The notes below the pieces were generated by a model. That model ran no database searches and was not told the origin of the DNA. It saw only the letters and a program-made list of their open reading frames with translations. From a virus, in IMG/VR virus record IMGVR_UViG_3300045932_000099, positions 1 through 22,180 of that record: 22,180 nt of DNA; one strand, given 5' to 3'. Both the position numbers and the translations under genes were made by a program. The number at the start of each line of letters is the position of its first letter. Position 1 is the stretch's first letter. Positions 12,673 through 19,954 of the stretch are shown piece by piece.

Positions 12673-13034
12673 TGCCGCTGAACTTTCGTCGCTACTGGAG
12701 GGAGCATGACAACCACGCCGACACGGGGAAAACCCGCAAGCAAGCCCAAGGCCAAGCCCAGGAAGGGGAAGGCGCGATGATGCTACCACGGCGGTTAGCG
12801 AGGACGGCTGAAGGGGAGTTGTGCGAGGAGAATGATCCGCATGCTGCATTCCTGGTCGGGGGGCTGGGGGCAGCAATCGAGGATCGGGAGGCGGAAAAAC
12901 TTGGGCTCGCTGAGTACCTGAAGGCGCATCCGAATCCTCCAACACCTCAGCCTGAAGGGGCGGTGGAAGCAAAAGAGGAGGGCAAGGAAGCATATGAGGA
13001 CAAGGCCGAGGAGCCACGCGGGAGACGACGCTAA
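12672..13034 (+). CDS. Unknown head-region protein (120 aa, start uncertain)
   Basis: No family recognised. The frame runs from ATG 12672 (1-base overlap TAATG with the previous stop, weak ribosome binding site) to 13034. The sequence from ATG 12777 on (MMLPRRLARTAEGELCEEND, a central helix, then a Glu/Lys-rich tail) is the more convincing protein part. The first 35 codons are low complexity (Gln, Gly, Glu). A 24-codon ORF in another frame (12707-12780) with a perfect ribosome binding site ends in ATGA at 12777, so the true gene may start there and be translationally coupled. Confidence 0.5.
   Translation: MPLNFRRYWREHDNHADTGKTRKQAQGQAQEGEGAMMLPRRLARTAEGELCEENDPHAAFLVGGLGAAIEDREAEKLGLAEYLKAHPNPPTPQPEGAVEAKEEGKEAYEDKAEEPRGRRR
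12707..12780 (+). CDS. Possible 24-aa basic peptide, alternative frame
   Basis: ATG 12707 follows GGAGGGAGC and opens a 24-codon frame whose product begins MTTTPTRGKPASKPKAKPRK. It is rich in Lys, Pro and Ala. Its stop overlaps ATG 12777 of the next frame (ATGA). The strong ribosome binding site is the main evidence. It conflicts with translation of the overlapping frame from 12672. Confidence 0.35.
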
Positions 13035-13037
13035 TCC

Positions 13038-13643
13038 ATGGCCCTCACCGATGTGATCACCTATGCCGAAGCCCTGCAACGCCTGGGGTTGACGCCGGAA
13101 GATATGGCCTACGAGCGCATGGTCCCGCTCATCGAGGCCGTGACACGGCGGCTCGAAGGGGCGACCGGGAGTTACTTTGTCCAGCGCGCCTACAGCGAGC
13201 GGCATCAGATGCCCCTGTGGGGGCTGCGCACGCTATTTCTGAAGCGCCGCCCGGTGCAGAGCATTGCCAGCATCATCGACGATGAGGGGCATACGGTGGA
13301 GGCGTCGGAGTATTACCTGGCGGGCGAGCTGGGGCAACTCCAGCACAAAAGTGGCTGGCCGGCATCCTGTGGGGCTTGGACGGTGAGTATCACGAGCGGC
13401 GGCTGGTGGCCCGAGACGGCGCTGGTCGGTGAAGATGTGAAGCAGGCGGCGTGTCTGCTGCTCAGCGATGGCATGCGCAGCAGCGGGACCAGTGCGGGCA
13501 CGGTGATTAGCGAAAAGGTGGGGCCGGTGAGTGTGACGTATGCCGATCCGACCAGTGGCGGCGGCGCCGTGGGGGCGACGATTCTGCCGGGTGAGGTGCT
13601 CTTTTTGATGGCCCCCTATCGCATCAATGTGAGGGCCTGGTAG
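13038..13643 (+). CDS. Head-tail connector protein (gp6-like)
   Basis: A 201-residue protein placed after the head genes. The N-terminal helices (VITYAEALQRLGLTPEDMAY, then ERMVPLIEAVTRRLEGATG) match the pattern of phage gp6-type head-tail connectors, in which helices pack under the portal ring. A beta part and a C-terminal segment (VKQAACLLLSDGMRSS) follow. It would form the first ring below the portal. ATG 13038 has only a distant GGGAG, so translation is probably coupled to the upstream gene, whose stop is a few bases before. Confidence 0.75.
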   Translation: MALTDVITYAEALQRLGLTPEDMAYERMVPLIEAVTRRLEGATGSYFVQRAYSERHQMPLWGLRTLFLKRRPVQSIASIIDDEGHTVEASEYYLAGELGQLQHKSGWPASCGAWTVSITSGGWWPETALVGEDVKQAACLLLSDGMRSSGTSAGTVISEKVGPVSVTYADPTSGGGAVGATILPGEVLFLMAPYRINVRAW

Positions 13644-13963
13644 TGAGCGCCCGTGACGTGCTGCTCGCCTGGAGTCACGACACCATCCAGCATGCGGCCT
13701 ATGCCGGGCCGGATGCCTATGGGCAACGGAGCTATGCGGCCCCGGTGGCGCGCAAGGCCCGCATTGACTACAGCACGCGCCTCGTGCGGGATTTGCTGGG
13801 CGAGGAAGTCGTGAGTACGACACAAGTGTATATCGCTACGGAAGCGGCCATGGGCGTGCTGGATCGCTTTACCTTGCCCGATGGCAGCATGCCACCCCCG
13901 CTGCGGGTGGATCGCTTAGCGGATGTGAACGGCGTCTACTGGTGCGCAGCGGTGTACTTCTAG
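13643..13963 (+). CDS. Putative head-closure (stopper) protein
   Basis: A 106-residue beta-rich protein starting with GTG that overlaps the connector stop by one base (TAGTG). Sequence features such as VARKARIDYSTRLVRDLLGE, VVSTTQVYIATEA and PPPLRVDRLADVNG look like the small beta barrel of head-completion proteins, and the position after the connector fits. The assignment is by pattern and position. Confidence 0.6.
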   Translation: MSARDVLLAWSHDTIQHAAYAGPDAYGQRSYAAPVARKARIDYSTRLVRDLLGEEVVSTTQVYIATEAAMGVLDRFTLPDGSMPPPLRVDRLADVNGVYWCAAVYF

Positions 13964-13973
13964 GAGGTTCCCC

Positions 13974-14321
13974 ATGGAAGCGACGATCAACGATACGCAA
14001 ATGGTGCTGGTCACCCTGAACCCCGATGGCCCCATTGACGGCGTGCCGACGTGGAATGTCGTGGCCGGCAACGGCACGCTCCTGAGTGATCCAGCGCATC
14101 CGCTCTGGGATGGGAGCAAGCCCGACGGGCATCAAATGTTCCTCGTGAGTGAAACGCTGCCCGGAGGGGAGCCCGGCCCGGTGGACACGCTGTATGCGGT
14201 GGAAGCCGATGCCGATCTGGGCAGCGGCATCGCCAGCATTCTCGAAGAGATCACGCTGCATGTGATCAATCAGGCGAGCAGTCTCGGGCTCACGTTCAGC
14301 GTGCCGCAGTCCAAGCCCTAG
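13974..14321 (+). CDS. Unknown small structural protein, Ig-like candidate
   Basis: A 115-residue protein, predicted mostly beta. NPDGPIDGVPTWNVVAGNG and PVDTLYAVEADADLG followed by ITLHVINQASSLGLTFSVPQ suggest a small Ig-like fold like those found on phage heads and tails. This is a pattern judgment. AGGAGG lies five bases before the ATG. It sits between neck genes, where extra surface or accessory proteins are often encoded. Confidence 0.5.
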   Translation: MEATINDTQMVLVTLNPDGPIDGVPTWNVVAGNGTLLSDPAHPLWDGSKPDGHQMFLVSETLPGGEPGPVDTLYAVEADADLGSGIASILEEITLHVINQASSLGLTFSVPQSKP

Positions 14322-14341
14322 GCGACGGGAGGAAATCCGCA

Positions 14342-14620
14342 ATGGCCACGATGCCTATTTTAGGTCATGAGGTCGGTCATGCGTTATCTCTATTATGGCC
14401 AGGATTCCCAGAGGAATGCACACATATTCGGATCGATCTTCCAGCCGAAGATAAGGCCATCGTGACGTTTACATGCAATCTCACGGCCACTCAGACGAAA
14501 AGCTTGTGTGAAACGCTGAGGCATTATCGTCTCGTCCCCATTCCGGCGGATGACCCACAACATGAGATACCCGCCCCGGCAATCGATGAAATGGCATGGG
14601 CGCGACGGCAAGGCATCTAA
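14342..14620 (+). CDS. Unknown protein with low-GC gene (92 aa)
   Basis: A 92-residue protein of unknown family. The centre has alternating hydrophobic residues (HIRIDLPAEDKAIVTFTCNL), suggesting a beta hairpin, followed by a helix (TQTKSLCETLRHYRLVP). GGGAGG lies upstream with a 9-base spacing. The first 240 bases are 48-50% GC, while the flanking genes are about 67%, so it was probably gained recently from another source. A role as virion protein is not shown. Confidence 0.55.
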   Translation: MATMPILGHEVGHALSLLWPGFPEECTHIRIDLPAEDKAIVTFTCNLTATQTKSLCETLRHYRLVPIPADDPQHEIPAPAIDEMAWARRQGI

Positions 14621-14790
14621 TGGATGACCTGGCACGGATTCAGGCCACCTTTCTCGCGGGGCAGCAGTTGATGCTGCAAGCGTTTAATGAGTTGTTCCGC
14701 ATGGCCACGAAGCCACTACCGGCCACGACGCTGGGCCTGACGCTGAGCGAGCCGGTCCCCAAGGAGGCCCATGGCACAGCAGACGGTTAG
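14620..14790 (+). CDS. Unknown small protein (56 aa)
   Basis: A 56-residue protein starting at the ATG that overlaps the previous stop by one base (TAATG). Its N-terminal 32 residues form an amphipathic helix (MDDLARIQATFLAGQQLMLQ). The end overlaps the gp10-like gene by 20 bases. Family unknown. The compact overlaps and the codon pattern support real coding. Confidence 0.5.
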   Translation: MDDLARIQATFLAGQQLMLQAFNELFRMATKPLPATTLGLTLSEPVPKEAHGTADG

Positions 14791-15154
14791 CCTCACCTGG
14801 TCGAACCTGCCGCAGTTTCGGCGGGCCTTAGAGCGCTACGGGGTGCAGAAAGTGGCGCGGGCGGGTGGAGCCCTGTACCGCGAAGGCGAACGCATCATGA
14901 CGGCGGCGAAGTTGCGCACGCCGGTGGATACGGGCGCCCTGCGCTCCAGTGGGCTCGTGTCCGCGCCGGTGACCGTGGGGCAGAGTATCACGGTGACGCT
15001 GAGCTTTGGCGGGCCAGCGGTGCCCTATGCCTTGATCGTGCATGAGGACCTGACGGCGCGGCATGTCGTCGGGGAAGCGAAGTATTTGGAAAAGAGCGTC
15101 CGCGAAGCGCTGCCGGGCCTGGATGCCCGCTTGGCGGCGGACTTGCGCGGCTAA
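14771..15154 (+). CDS. HK97 gp10-like neck/tail completion protein
   Basis: A 127-residue protein. It has the gp10 pattern: a helix at the start (FRRALERYGVQKVARAGGAL), TAAKLRTPVDTGALRSSGLV and PYALIVHEDL, ending with YLEKSVREALPGLDARLA. Gp10-type proteins sit at the head-tail junction. AGGAGG lies three bases before the ATG, which is close but usable. Confidence 0.85.
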   Translation: MAQQTVSLTWSNLPQFRRALERYGVQKVARAGGALYREGERIMTAAKLRTPVDTGALRSSGLVSAPVTVGQSITVTLSFGGPAVPYALIVHEDLTARHVVGEAKYLEKSVREALPGLDARLAADLRG

Positions 15155-15167
15155 AGGAGTCTGCACG

Positions 15168-15581
15168 ATGCCTGACCTGACGATTACTCCGACGCAAGTC
15201 GTGGTCGGGACCGGGGCCCAAGTCGAAACGCGCTATAGCTCGGTCGCGGTCACGGCGGGGCAGAGTCTCTACCTCAACGCCAACAATCAATGGGCGCTGG
15301 CGCAGTGCGACGGCACGGCCCTGGAGGCCAGTTTTGGCGGCATCGCCCTGAATGGGGCCGGGATTGGGCAGCCCGTGCAGGCGGTCAAGACGGGGCTGAT
15401 TACCCTGGGGGCTGGGGCGGCGCCTGCCGTGGGGCAAGTCTACGTGGTGCCCCGCACGGCTGGGGGGATTGCCCCCTATAGCGATTTGCTCTCCACCGAT
15501 CGGGTCACGGTCATCGGCTACGGCAAAGCGGCGAATCAAATTCTCGTGGCACCCATGGTCACGGGCGATCAAAAGCCATGA
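15168..15581 (+). CDS. Putative DUF2190-like beta protein
   Basis: A 137-residue beta-rich protein. The pattern AVTAGQSLYL, GGIALNGAGIGQPVQAV and ITLGAGAAPAVGQVYVVP resembles capsid decoration proteins of the DUF2190 type, which carry repeated short strands. Its place among neck genes rather than directly next to the capsid is unusual, so this is a modest assignment. AAAGGAG lies eight bases before ATG 15168. Confidence 0.5.
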   Translation: MPDLTITPTQVVVGTGAQVETRYSSVAVTAGQSLYLNANNQWALAQCDGTALEASFGGIALNGAGIGQPVQAVKTGLITLGAGAAPAVGQVYVVPRTAGGIAPYSDLLSTDRVTVIGYGKAANQILVAPMVTGDQKP

Positions 15582-15835
15582 GCCACCCGCTGCGGCAGAA
15601 CGCCTACGGGGAGACGATCGCCCCGCTGGTCGATGCGCGCTTTGAGCGCATCAAGCATAATCCGGCCAATGAGCAAGCGATTGTGGCACTCCAGGCCATC
15701 TTAGGTGAGCTGTGGGATCGCACGCTCTGTCGGGGGTGGTATGGAGGTATCACGATTGAAATTGTCATCAAGGATGGTATAATTGCACAAGATGTAAGCC
15801 TTATTGACAAGACATCCCGCCGCTTGCGGGAATAG
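15578..15835 (+). CDS. Small protein of unknown function (85 aa)
   Basis: An 85-residue protein overlapping the previous gene by four bases (ATGA). The N-terminal half is helical (ARFERIKHNPANEQAIVALQ). The C-terminal half (YGGITIEIVIKDGIIAQDVS) is a short beta unit that weakly recalls DUF2292-type small proteins. Bases 15740-15810 are clearly more AT-rich than the rest and carry a promoter-like sequence. A perfect hairpin (TCCCGC/GCGGGA, 15815-15831) ends the gene without a T-run. Confidence 0.55.
   Translation: MSHPLRQNAYGETIAPLVDARFERIKHNPANEQAIVALQAILGELWDRTLCRGWYGGITIEIVIKDGIIAQDVSLIDKTSRRLRE
15756..15783 (+). promoter_or_regulatory. Internal promoter candidate for tail genes
   Basis: TTGAAA (15756-15761), a 16-base spacer and consensus TATAAT (15778-15783), preceded by TG at 15775-15776, which makes an extended -10. 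It lies inside the 85-residue gene, in a locally AT-rich stretch, and points at the tail terminator and tube genes. The predicted start is near 15790. Confidence 0.5.
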
Positions 15836-15926
15836 ATCACTCCGCTGGTAGCATGAACCACCGCGCCTCACGGCCCGGCAGGAAGAAGCCCCAGCCAACG
15901 GCATGTTGGTGTGGGGTATTCACTCG

Positions 15927-16301
15927 ATGGGCCTCCTTGAAACACTCGCCACGACTCTTGAAGAGGCCAACCTCGCCACACGGGGCACCGATCTGTTCTT
16001 AGGGCTTTTACCCGATGCCCCCGACGCCGCCCTGGCCCTGTTTGAGACCGCCGGGCAACCCCCTTCGTACATCCACAATCAGCCATGGCCCGCGCTGGAT
16101 CGTCCCGGCGTACAACTCTGTTGCCGTGATGATGACTATGCGCAGGGCCGCGACCGCATGCAGGCGGCGTATGAGGCGCTGTGCGACAGCACCAGCTATG
16201 TCGCCATTCAACCGATCCAGCCCCCGTTCGCCCTGGCACGGGATGAGCGGCACCGGCCGCGCTGGGCGGTCAACTTTGTCGTGACCCAGTTAGGAGGCTA
16301 A
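15927..16301 (+). CDS. Tail terminator protein
   Basis: A 124-residue protein with the pattern of the minor capsid / tail terminator family (like PF12691): MGLLETLATTLEE, FLGLLPDAPDAALALFETAG, PALDRPGVQLCCRDDDY, YEALCDSTSYVAIQPIQPP and the end RPRWAVNFVVTQLG. The family closes the tail tube end and joins it to the neck. The start is uncertain: ATG 15927 gives the family-like N-terminus, while ATG 15903 adds eight residues; neither has a good ribosome binding site. The 67-91 bases before it hold no clear gene. Confidence 0.8.
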   Translation: MGLLETLATTLEEANLATRGTDLFLGLLPDAPDAALALFETAGQPPSYIHNQPWPALDRPGVQLCCRDDDYAQGRDRMQAAYEALCDSTSYVAIQPIQPPFALARDERHRPRWAVNFVVTQLGG

Positions 16302-16304
16302 TCC

Positions 16305-16736
16305 ATGGCCAGCAATGCCGTGTCCGCGCATGGCACCCTCTTGCAGCTCACCGATGGGGCGGGCGGGTGGATCACTGTCAGCGAACAAACACAGGTGGAT
16401 TACAGCACGAGCCGGGACGAGGTGGATACGAGTATCCACAATGAGCCCTTGAGCTATCGCAATTACATTGCCGGGCCGGCCAGTGGCGAGATTGCCCTCA
16501 CCATCAACTGGCTGCCCAGCGATCCCACACACGACAACACCAACGGCCTGCAGAGCCTCTATACGTCTGGGCTGAAAAAGCTCATGCGCCTCCTGTGGAC
16601 CGGCTTCAACCCCGATTACTCGATGACCTTTACCGGCTTCGTGCGGCAGTGGAATGTGGCGGCCCCGGCCGGCACGGCGACAGCGATTCAGGCGCAGAGC
16701 GTCATTCGCGTCGATGGCACGCCGACCTTTGCGTAA
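16305..16736 (+). CDS. Major tail tube protein
   Basis: A 143-residue protein. Its N-terminus (MASNAVSAHGTLLQLTDGAG, then WITVSEQTQVDYSTSRDEVD) and the following pattern are typical of siphophage tail tube proteins, whose stacked hexamers form the tail channel. The gene lies between the tail terminator and the chaperone pair, as usual for tail tube genes. AGGAGG lies six bases before the ATG. Confidence 0.9.
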   Translation: MASNAVSAHGTLLQLTDGAGGWITVSEQTQVDYSTSRDEVDTSIHNEPLSYRNYIAGPASGEIALTINWLPSDPTHDNTNGLQSLYTSGLKKLMRLLWTGFNPDYSMTFTGFVRQWNVAAPAGTATAIQAQSVIRVDGTPTFA

Positions 16737-16745
16737 GGGGATCTG

Positions 16746-17171
16746 ATGCCTACACCGCCACTGGTGCCGATCACCTTGGATAAGCCGCGCCACCTCTGCC
16801 TGGACATTCCGGCCCTGGAACGGGCAGAGGAAGCGTTGATTGCGCTGTCAGGGAAAGACCTGAGCATTTTTGAAGTATTAAGCAGCAGCCAGCTCATGCG
16901 GCTGCGCAACCTGCGCTACATCGTCTGGGCGGCGCTGCTCTACGAAGATCCTGGCCTGGCCCCGAGTGATGTCGGCCCCTGGCTGCACATGGGCAACCTG
17001 GCCGAAGTCGTGGAAGCCCTGCGCCGCTGCATGGAACTCAGTCAGCCAGCGCCGAACGGCAACGGAGGGACACCCGATGACCGCCCTTTGGACAGCGCTA
17101 TGACTGGCTCGGCCTCTGGGCCTTTGGACGGATCGAGCTTGGCCTCGGTGACGGGGAGTACCGAGGGATGA
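16746..17171 (+). CDS. Tail assembly chaperone (G-type), frame 0 product
   Basis: A 141-residue protein. The first 100 residues (ITLDKPRHLCLDIPALERAE, then LIALSGKD, SQLMRLRNLRYIVWAALLYE, DPGLAPSDVGPWLHMGN) follow the pattern of tail assembly chaperones such as lambda G and GTA-type homologues. They bind the tape measure and help tube assembly. After residue 113 the product becomes low complexity (Ser/Gly/Thr), which fits this end being an optional tail. A -1 slip at codon 114-115 would join it to the next frame and give a fusion of about 237 residues, as lambda G/GT does. Confidence 0.85.
   Translation: MPTPPLVPITLDKPRHLCLDIPALERAEEALIALSGKDLSIFEVLSSSQLMRLRNLRYIVWAALLYEDPGLAPSDVGPWLHMGNLAEVVEALRRCMELSQPAPNGNGGTPDDRPLDSAMTGSASGPLDGSSLASVTGSTEG
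17084..17090 (+). other. Programmed -1 ribosomal frameshift heptamer
   Basis: C CCT TTG fits the X XXY YYZ rule in the exact reading phase of the chaperone gene (codons CCT 17085, TTG 17088). Slipping one base back reads CCC TTT GGA and enters the next frame, which is open from 17081 because its last stop (TGA) is at 17078-17080. That frame codes a chaperone-T-like sequence to 17458. Confidence 0.75.
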
Positions 17172-17458
17172 CCTTTCGTGCCTTTGACGCCCTGACGCAG
17201 ACGTGGCGCCGGCGGGAGCAACGCGCGGATCGCCGCGCCGCCGTGACCGCCATGGTGTTAGCCAACATCCACCGGGGCAAACAGACGCCAGCGTACCGCC
17301 TGGAGGACTTTCTCGTGCATCAGTGGGAGACGCCGGAGGCGCCGGAGGCCCCCGCGCCCGCGCAACGGACCCCGGAGCAAGAGATTGCGCTGGCCAAGGC
17401 GTTTGTGCGGAGCCTGGGCGGCACCGTGATCGAGCGAGAGACCGATGGCCCAGATTGA
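17168..17458 (+). CDS. Tail assembly chaperone (T-type), -1 frame
   Basis: The frame has an ATG at 17168 overlapping the G stop (ATGA), giving 96 residues, but it is open from 17081. The part before this ATG (YDWLGLWAFGRIELGLGDGE) looks like real coding of the W-x-x-A-x-x-x-I-E type seen at the start of T-like regions, followed by REQRADRRAAVTAMVLANIHR and YRLEDFLV, the conserved T pattern. The most probable product is the G-T fusion made by the frameshift at 17084-17090; separate initiation at 17168 cannot be excluded. It overlaps the tape measure gene by 14 bases. Confidence 0.8.
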   Translation: MTFRAFDALTQTWRRREQRADRRAAVTAMVLANIHRGKQTPAYRLEDFLVHQWETPEAPEAPAPAQRTPEQEIALAKAFVRSLGGTVIERETDGPD

Positions 17459-19598
17459 GGACGTGGTCGCGCAACTCCGACTGGAGACGGCCCGGTTCAA
17501 TGCGGCCCTGAAAGATGCCGAAGGGCAGATGGGGCGCTCGACGACGGCCATGAGTGGCATTGTGGATGGCCTCTCACGACGCTTTACCGCGCTCGGGACG
17601 GCGATTTCTGCGGCCTTTGTGCCTATCACGGCTGCCGCCGCAGCGGGCGTGGGGTTGCTCGCCTTAACCAAGAGTGTGACCCAGGTGGGCGACGAACTCA
17701 ACCGCCTGAGCATCCAGACCGGGGCCACCGTCGAGGATCTGTCGGCCCTGCGGGTGGCCGCCCAACTCAACGACACCAACATCAGCGATGTCGCCCGCAG
17801 CATCCGCTTTCTGAATCAGTCCCTCATCGAAGCCACACAGCAAGCGGGCGATGCCCGAGACGCCTATGCGGCCCTGGGCATCAGTACCGCCGACCTCGCA
17901 CAGCTCTCTGGCCAGCCGGTCAAGATGCTGGAACTCGTCGCCAAACGCCTGGATGAGGTGACCAATAGCAGCAATAAGAATGTGATTGCCCTGCGTCTGA
18001 TGGGGCGCAGCGCCAGTGAAATGTCGGCGTTTATGCAAGACCTAGCCGATCGCGGGATGGTCGGGCTCCGCGAAGAATCCGACCGCCTGTTTGCTACCTG
18101 GAGCCAGGAAAGCGCCAGGGCGGCCGACGATTTCAACGATGCGATGGACCGCATTCGAGTCTCCGCGGGCGGGCTCGCCAAAGATTTGGTTGTGACGCTG
18201 CTGCCCGTGTTCCAGCGCATCTTTCTGGCCATCCGTCAGGTGATGGGCACCACCACGGGGCTGGACAAGACGCTGGGCCGCACGGTTGAAATTGCCGGCG
18301 AACTCGAAAAGCTGAATCGGCAACGTGGGTTACTCTTGTCACAGCAAGACAAGCTTCCGGCCCTGCTACAAGAGGAGAATCTCCGCAAGATCAAGGACAC
18401 TGAGGCGGCGATGCAAGCGCTGAATCAGGAGGCGCAGGCCCTCAGCAAATCGATTGCCCTGGCCACCGAACCACCGGGTACCGTGGGCTTTGGGCTAGAG
18501 CCGCCGATCACGCCGCCGCCACGTCCCACGCGCACGGGAGCCCTCCCCGACAAAGACGCCGCCGCCAAGGCCGCCAAGGCTGCCACCGACGCCGAACGCG
18601 ACGCCCGACGCGAACTCGAGGAGTTTGTGCGGGAGTCGAACGCCCGCATGGAGGCCGACGACAAGGACCGCGCCGACGCGCTGACAGCCGCCATGGAGTC
18701 GGCGGAAGCGCCCATTGATACCTTCCGGCGCCAACTCGAAGAACTGCAACGCTTACAACCCTTCTTGCCCGTCGAGACGTTCTCCAAGGCGGTTGGGGCG
18801 TTATCGCAAGAATTTAGCCGCGCCGATCCGGCCACGCGCCAGTGGCTAGACAACCTCGAACGTGCCGGGGCGATTCTCCAGGCCAACGAAACGCCGCTCG
18901 ACACCTACAATCGCGCCCTCGCAGAGCTGACCCGGCTCCACGAAGCCGGGGCGCTGTCCGCCGCGCAATTTGAGCGCGTGTTGGGCAACCTCGATGCCGG
19001 GCTCTATGAGCAACTGCAGGCCCTGAACGAGACCAACGACGCCGTGCGGGACTTCGGGCTGGTGTTTACCTCAGCCTTCGAGGATGCCGCCGTGGCGGGC
19101 GCGGATTTCAACGAGGTGTTGGGCGGGCTGGTGGAGGATTTACACCGGCTGGCGCTGCGCCTGATCGTCACGGAGCCGTTGCTGAAGGCCCTAGAACAAG
19201 CCTTTAAGGATCTGAAAGCGACCGATATTACCACGTTTTTTGCCAAGGTCGCCTCCTGGCTCGGCACGCTCATTCCGGGCGCTGCGGCTCCGGCCAGTGG
19301 GACACCGGCGGTCAAAACGCCACCCGCGCCGAATGTCCCCTCCGTGCCCGATCCCACCATCACCATGCCTGATGTGCACACAAGCCGGTCGGCAGCGGAC
19401 GCGGTGACCGTCAACGTGATCAACAACGCCAACAACACCACCGTCAGTCAGCAGCAGACGACCGGGCCGAATGGCAGCGTGCAACTCGATGTCGTGATTG
19501 ATGAAATGATGGCCGGGCAGGCGGCGAGTCCCAACAACGCCTACGCCCGGACCATGCGCGGCACGTATGGCTTGCAGCCCCAGCTCATCGGGAGATAA
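17445..19598 (+). CDS. Tail tape measure protein
   Basis: A 717-residue protein, the longest complete tail gene in the window. The N-terminus (MAQIEDVVAQLRLETARFNA) is typical of tape measure proteins. It has a hydrophobic, Ala/Gly-rich stretch (about residues 45-75), long helical segments, a charged helix (about 375-425), a Pro-rich linker (about 350-370) and a second hydrophobic segment near 600-615. The C-terminus is rich in Asn, Thr and Val. It sets tail length and reaches the membrane during injection. By the usual rule of about 1.5 angstrom per residue, the tail would be roughly 100 nm (inference). The start has GAGAG close upstream. Confidence 0.92.
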   Translation: MAQIEDVVAQLRLETARFNAALKDAEGQMGRSTTAMSGIVDGLSRRFTALGTAISAAFVPITAAAAAGVGLLALTKSVTQVGDELNRLSIQTGATVEDLSALRVAAQLNDTNISDVARSIRFLNQSLIEATQQAGDARDAYAALGISTADLAQLSGQPVKMLELVAKRLDEVTNSSNKNVIALRLMGRSASEMSAFMQDLADRGMVGLREESDRLFATWSQESARAADDFNDAMDRIRVSAGGLAKDLVVTLLPVFQRIFLAIRQVMGTTTGLDKTLGRTVEIAGELEKLNRQRGLLLSQQDKLPALLQEENLRKIKDTEAAMQALNQEAQALSKSIALATEPPGTVGFGLEPPITPPPRPTRTGALPDKDAAAKAAKAATDAERDARRELEEFVRESNARMEADDKDRADALTAAMESAEAPIDTFRRQLEELQRLQPFLPVETFSKAVGALSQEFSRADPATRQWLDNLERAGAILQANETPLDTYNRALAELTRLHEAGALSAAQFERVLGNLDAGLYEQLQALNETNDAVRDFGLVFTSAFEDAAVAGADFNEVLGGLVEDLHRLALRLIVTEPLLKALEQAFKDLKATDITTFFAKVASWLGTLIPGAAAPASGTPAVKTPPAPNVPSVPDPTITMPDVHTSRSAADAVTVNVINNANNTTVSQQQTTGPNGSVQLDVVIDEMMAGQAASPNNAYARTMRGTYGLQPQLIGR

Positions 19599-19600
19599 CC

Positions 19601-19954
19601 ATGCCGGCGTACTGGCCTGTGGGCCTACCGACAGGATTTTTGCTGGGTAGCGAGACGCACACCTACGAGCAGCCGCTCGTCTTTAGTGCCATGGATACCG
19701 GCCCAGCCAAGGTGCGGCGCCAGACCACGGCAGGAGTGCAGACCCTAGAGGGCACCTTGCCGCCGATGACCCAGGCGCAACTCGTCCTCTTCGAGCAATT
19801 CTGGCGCGGCACGCTGCGGGGGGGGAGCTTACCCTTCTTTTTCATGAGCCTCTTCTTACGCTTCAAGCCGGGCACGCCGCCGGTGAGGACCACGCTGCGG
19901 GGGGCCAGCGAACTCCTGTACACCATTCGCATCGCGTTAGAGGTGCTGAACTAA
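19601..19954 (+). CDS. Minor/distal tail protein
   Basis: A 117-residue protein directly after the tape measure gene, with GGGAG upstream. Sequence MDTGPAKVRRQTTAGVQTLE and LVLFEQFWRGTLRGGSLPFF recalls small tail proteins found at this position in many siphophages (M-D-x-G-P-A-K-x-R-R pattern). A role at the distal end, like lambda M, is likely by position. Confidence 0.7.
   Translation: MPAYWPVGLPTGFLLGSETHTYEQPLVFSAMDTGPAKVRRQTTAGVQTLEGTLPPMTQAQLVLFEQFWRGTLRGGSLPFFFMSLFLRFKPGTPPVRTTLRGASELLYTIRIALEVLN

Noticed and set aside
15815-15831. Hairpin TCCCGC/GCGGGA as a terminator
   Set aside because: No T-run follows and the late operon continues downstream.
15853-16002. 49-codon plus-strand frame before the tail terminator gene
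   Set aside because: Weak ribosome binding site and long overlap with a recognised gene in another frame; the product shows no pattern.
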